From the IMG/VR virus record IMGVR_UViG_3300048117_000392, positions 1-27,662 of that record: a DNA stretch of 27,662 bases, one strand, 5' to 3'. The position numbers and the translations under genes are program-made. Of the stretch, positions 27,425-27,662 are shown piece by piece. How positions within the stretch are numbered: position 1 is the first letter of the stretch; each line of letters starts with the position of its first letter. The notes below the pieces were generated by a model. The model was not told the origin of the DNA and ran no database searches. It saw nothing but the letters and a program-made list of their open reading frames with translations. The DNA comes from a virus.

Positions 27425-27662
27425 TACGCATAATTTTGCAATAACCTTAGTATCTCATCTAAAGATTCATGTCTGTGGTTATCTAATAGATTAACTGAGT
27501 AAACATATTTAGATTCTTTAACCTTTGGTACTTCATGTATAGCGGAATCATTAGCAAACTTTAAATCAATTTGTTGAGGGTCTCCACAAAGAATCATAGT
27601 AGAACCTTTACCTAATCTACCCAATACCATACTAAGTTGTTGTTTAGTTAAGTTTTGAAACT
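27424..27662 (-). CDS. phoH: PhoH-like ATPase, C-terminal part only
   Basis: The frame is open to the window edge, so the 5' end lies outside; 78 codons are visible. It reads FQNLTKQQLSMVLGRLGKGS (matching the D-E-x-Q-N-x-T helix and R-x-G-x-G-S strand of PhoH), then MILCGDPQQIDLK, the conserved G-D-x-x-Q-x-D motif, and a final helix. The Walker A part is not visible. PhoH-like P-loop NTPases are very common in marine T4-like phages; their role is unsettled and possibly RNA-related. An internal ATG at 27630 is not the start because homologous sequence continues upstream of it. Confidence 0.85.
   Translation of the reverse strand, partial: FQNLTKQQLSMVLGRLGKGSTMILCGDPQQIDLKFANDSAIHEVPKVKESKYVYSVNLLDNHRHESLDEILRLLQNYA

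Overview
The window is a 27.7 kb piece of a large, AT-rich, T4-like myovirus genome. Every gene I can support lies on the minus strand, so transcription runs from high to low coordinates. T4-type virion genes (gp5-like hub/spike, gp25-like and gp6-like baseplate wedge proteins) and a gp55-like late sigma factor identify the virus group. The host is inferred to be a Bacteroidetes, probably a flavobacterium. Six intergenic regions carry promoters of the form (T/C)TTG-N20-TATATTTAC, which match the Bacteroidetes -33/-7 consensus (TTTG and TAnnTTTG) rather than the sigma70 TTGACA/TATAAT type. A probable phage lipoprotein with acidic residues just after its cysteine also fits such a host.

Layout in transcription order, high to low coordinates. 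(1) 27662-23561, accessory and early/middle genes: 3' part of a PhoH-like ATPase, a P-loop sulfotransferase, a small conserved protein, tRNA-Arg(UCU), several small unknown proteins, a deoxyribonucleotidase-type HAD phosphatase, the lipoprotein, and a small heat-shock protein behind an unusual tandem-repeat control region, closed by a terminator. (2) 23554-21798: a small helical protein, a four-helix membrane protein with a canonical EF-hand loop, and an A-type iron-sulfur carrier. (3) 21795-14215: a long tightly packed operon with UV-damage endonuclease, MazG-like pyrophosphohydrolase, NAD(P)H:quinone-reductase-like flavoprotein, SF2 helicase, isochorismatase-fold protein, SET-domain protein, thymidylate synthase and S-adenosylmethionine synthetase, interspersed with small membrane and charged proteins. 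(4) 14213-11406: SGNH-hydrolase-like protein, nucleotidyltransferase, peptide deformylase, small unknowns. (5) 11388-7891: cell-wall hydrolase, small membrane protein, gp55-like sigma factor and a NodU-type carbamoyltransferase, ended by a terminator. (6) 7728-7438: a holin-like protein and a terminator. (7) 7426-1: the late baseplate/tail block, continuing out of the window.

Functionally the window joins takeover and metabolic genes (dNTP supply, SAM, DNA repair, Fe-S and redox functions, protein maturation) to lysis and baseplate genes. Two promoter classes are visible. The first is the six host-type promoters, each with an inverted repeat over the -7/start region. The second is three ATATTTATA boxes (TATAAATAT on the opposite strand) set 21-22 nt before start codons, two of them heading virion genes. 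The main observations for follow-up are the dyad-bearing promoter family, a duplicated promoter cassette that leaves a four-codon vestige, and a 32-bp tandem operator-like repeat before hsp20. All function calls come from reading motifs by eye; no database search was run.
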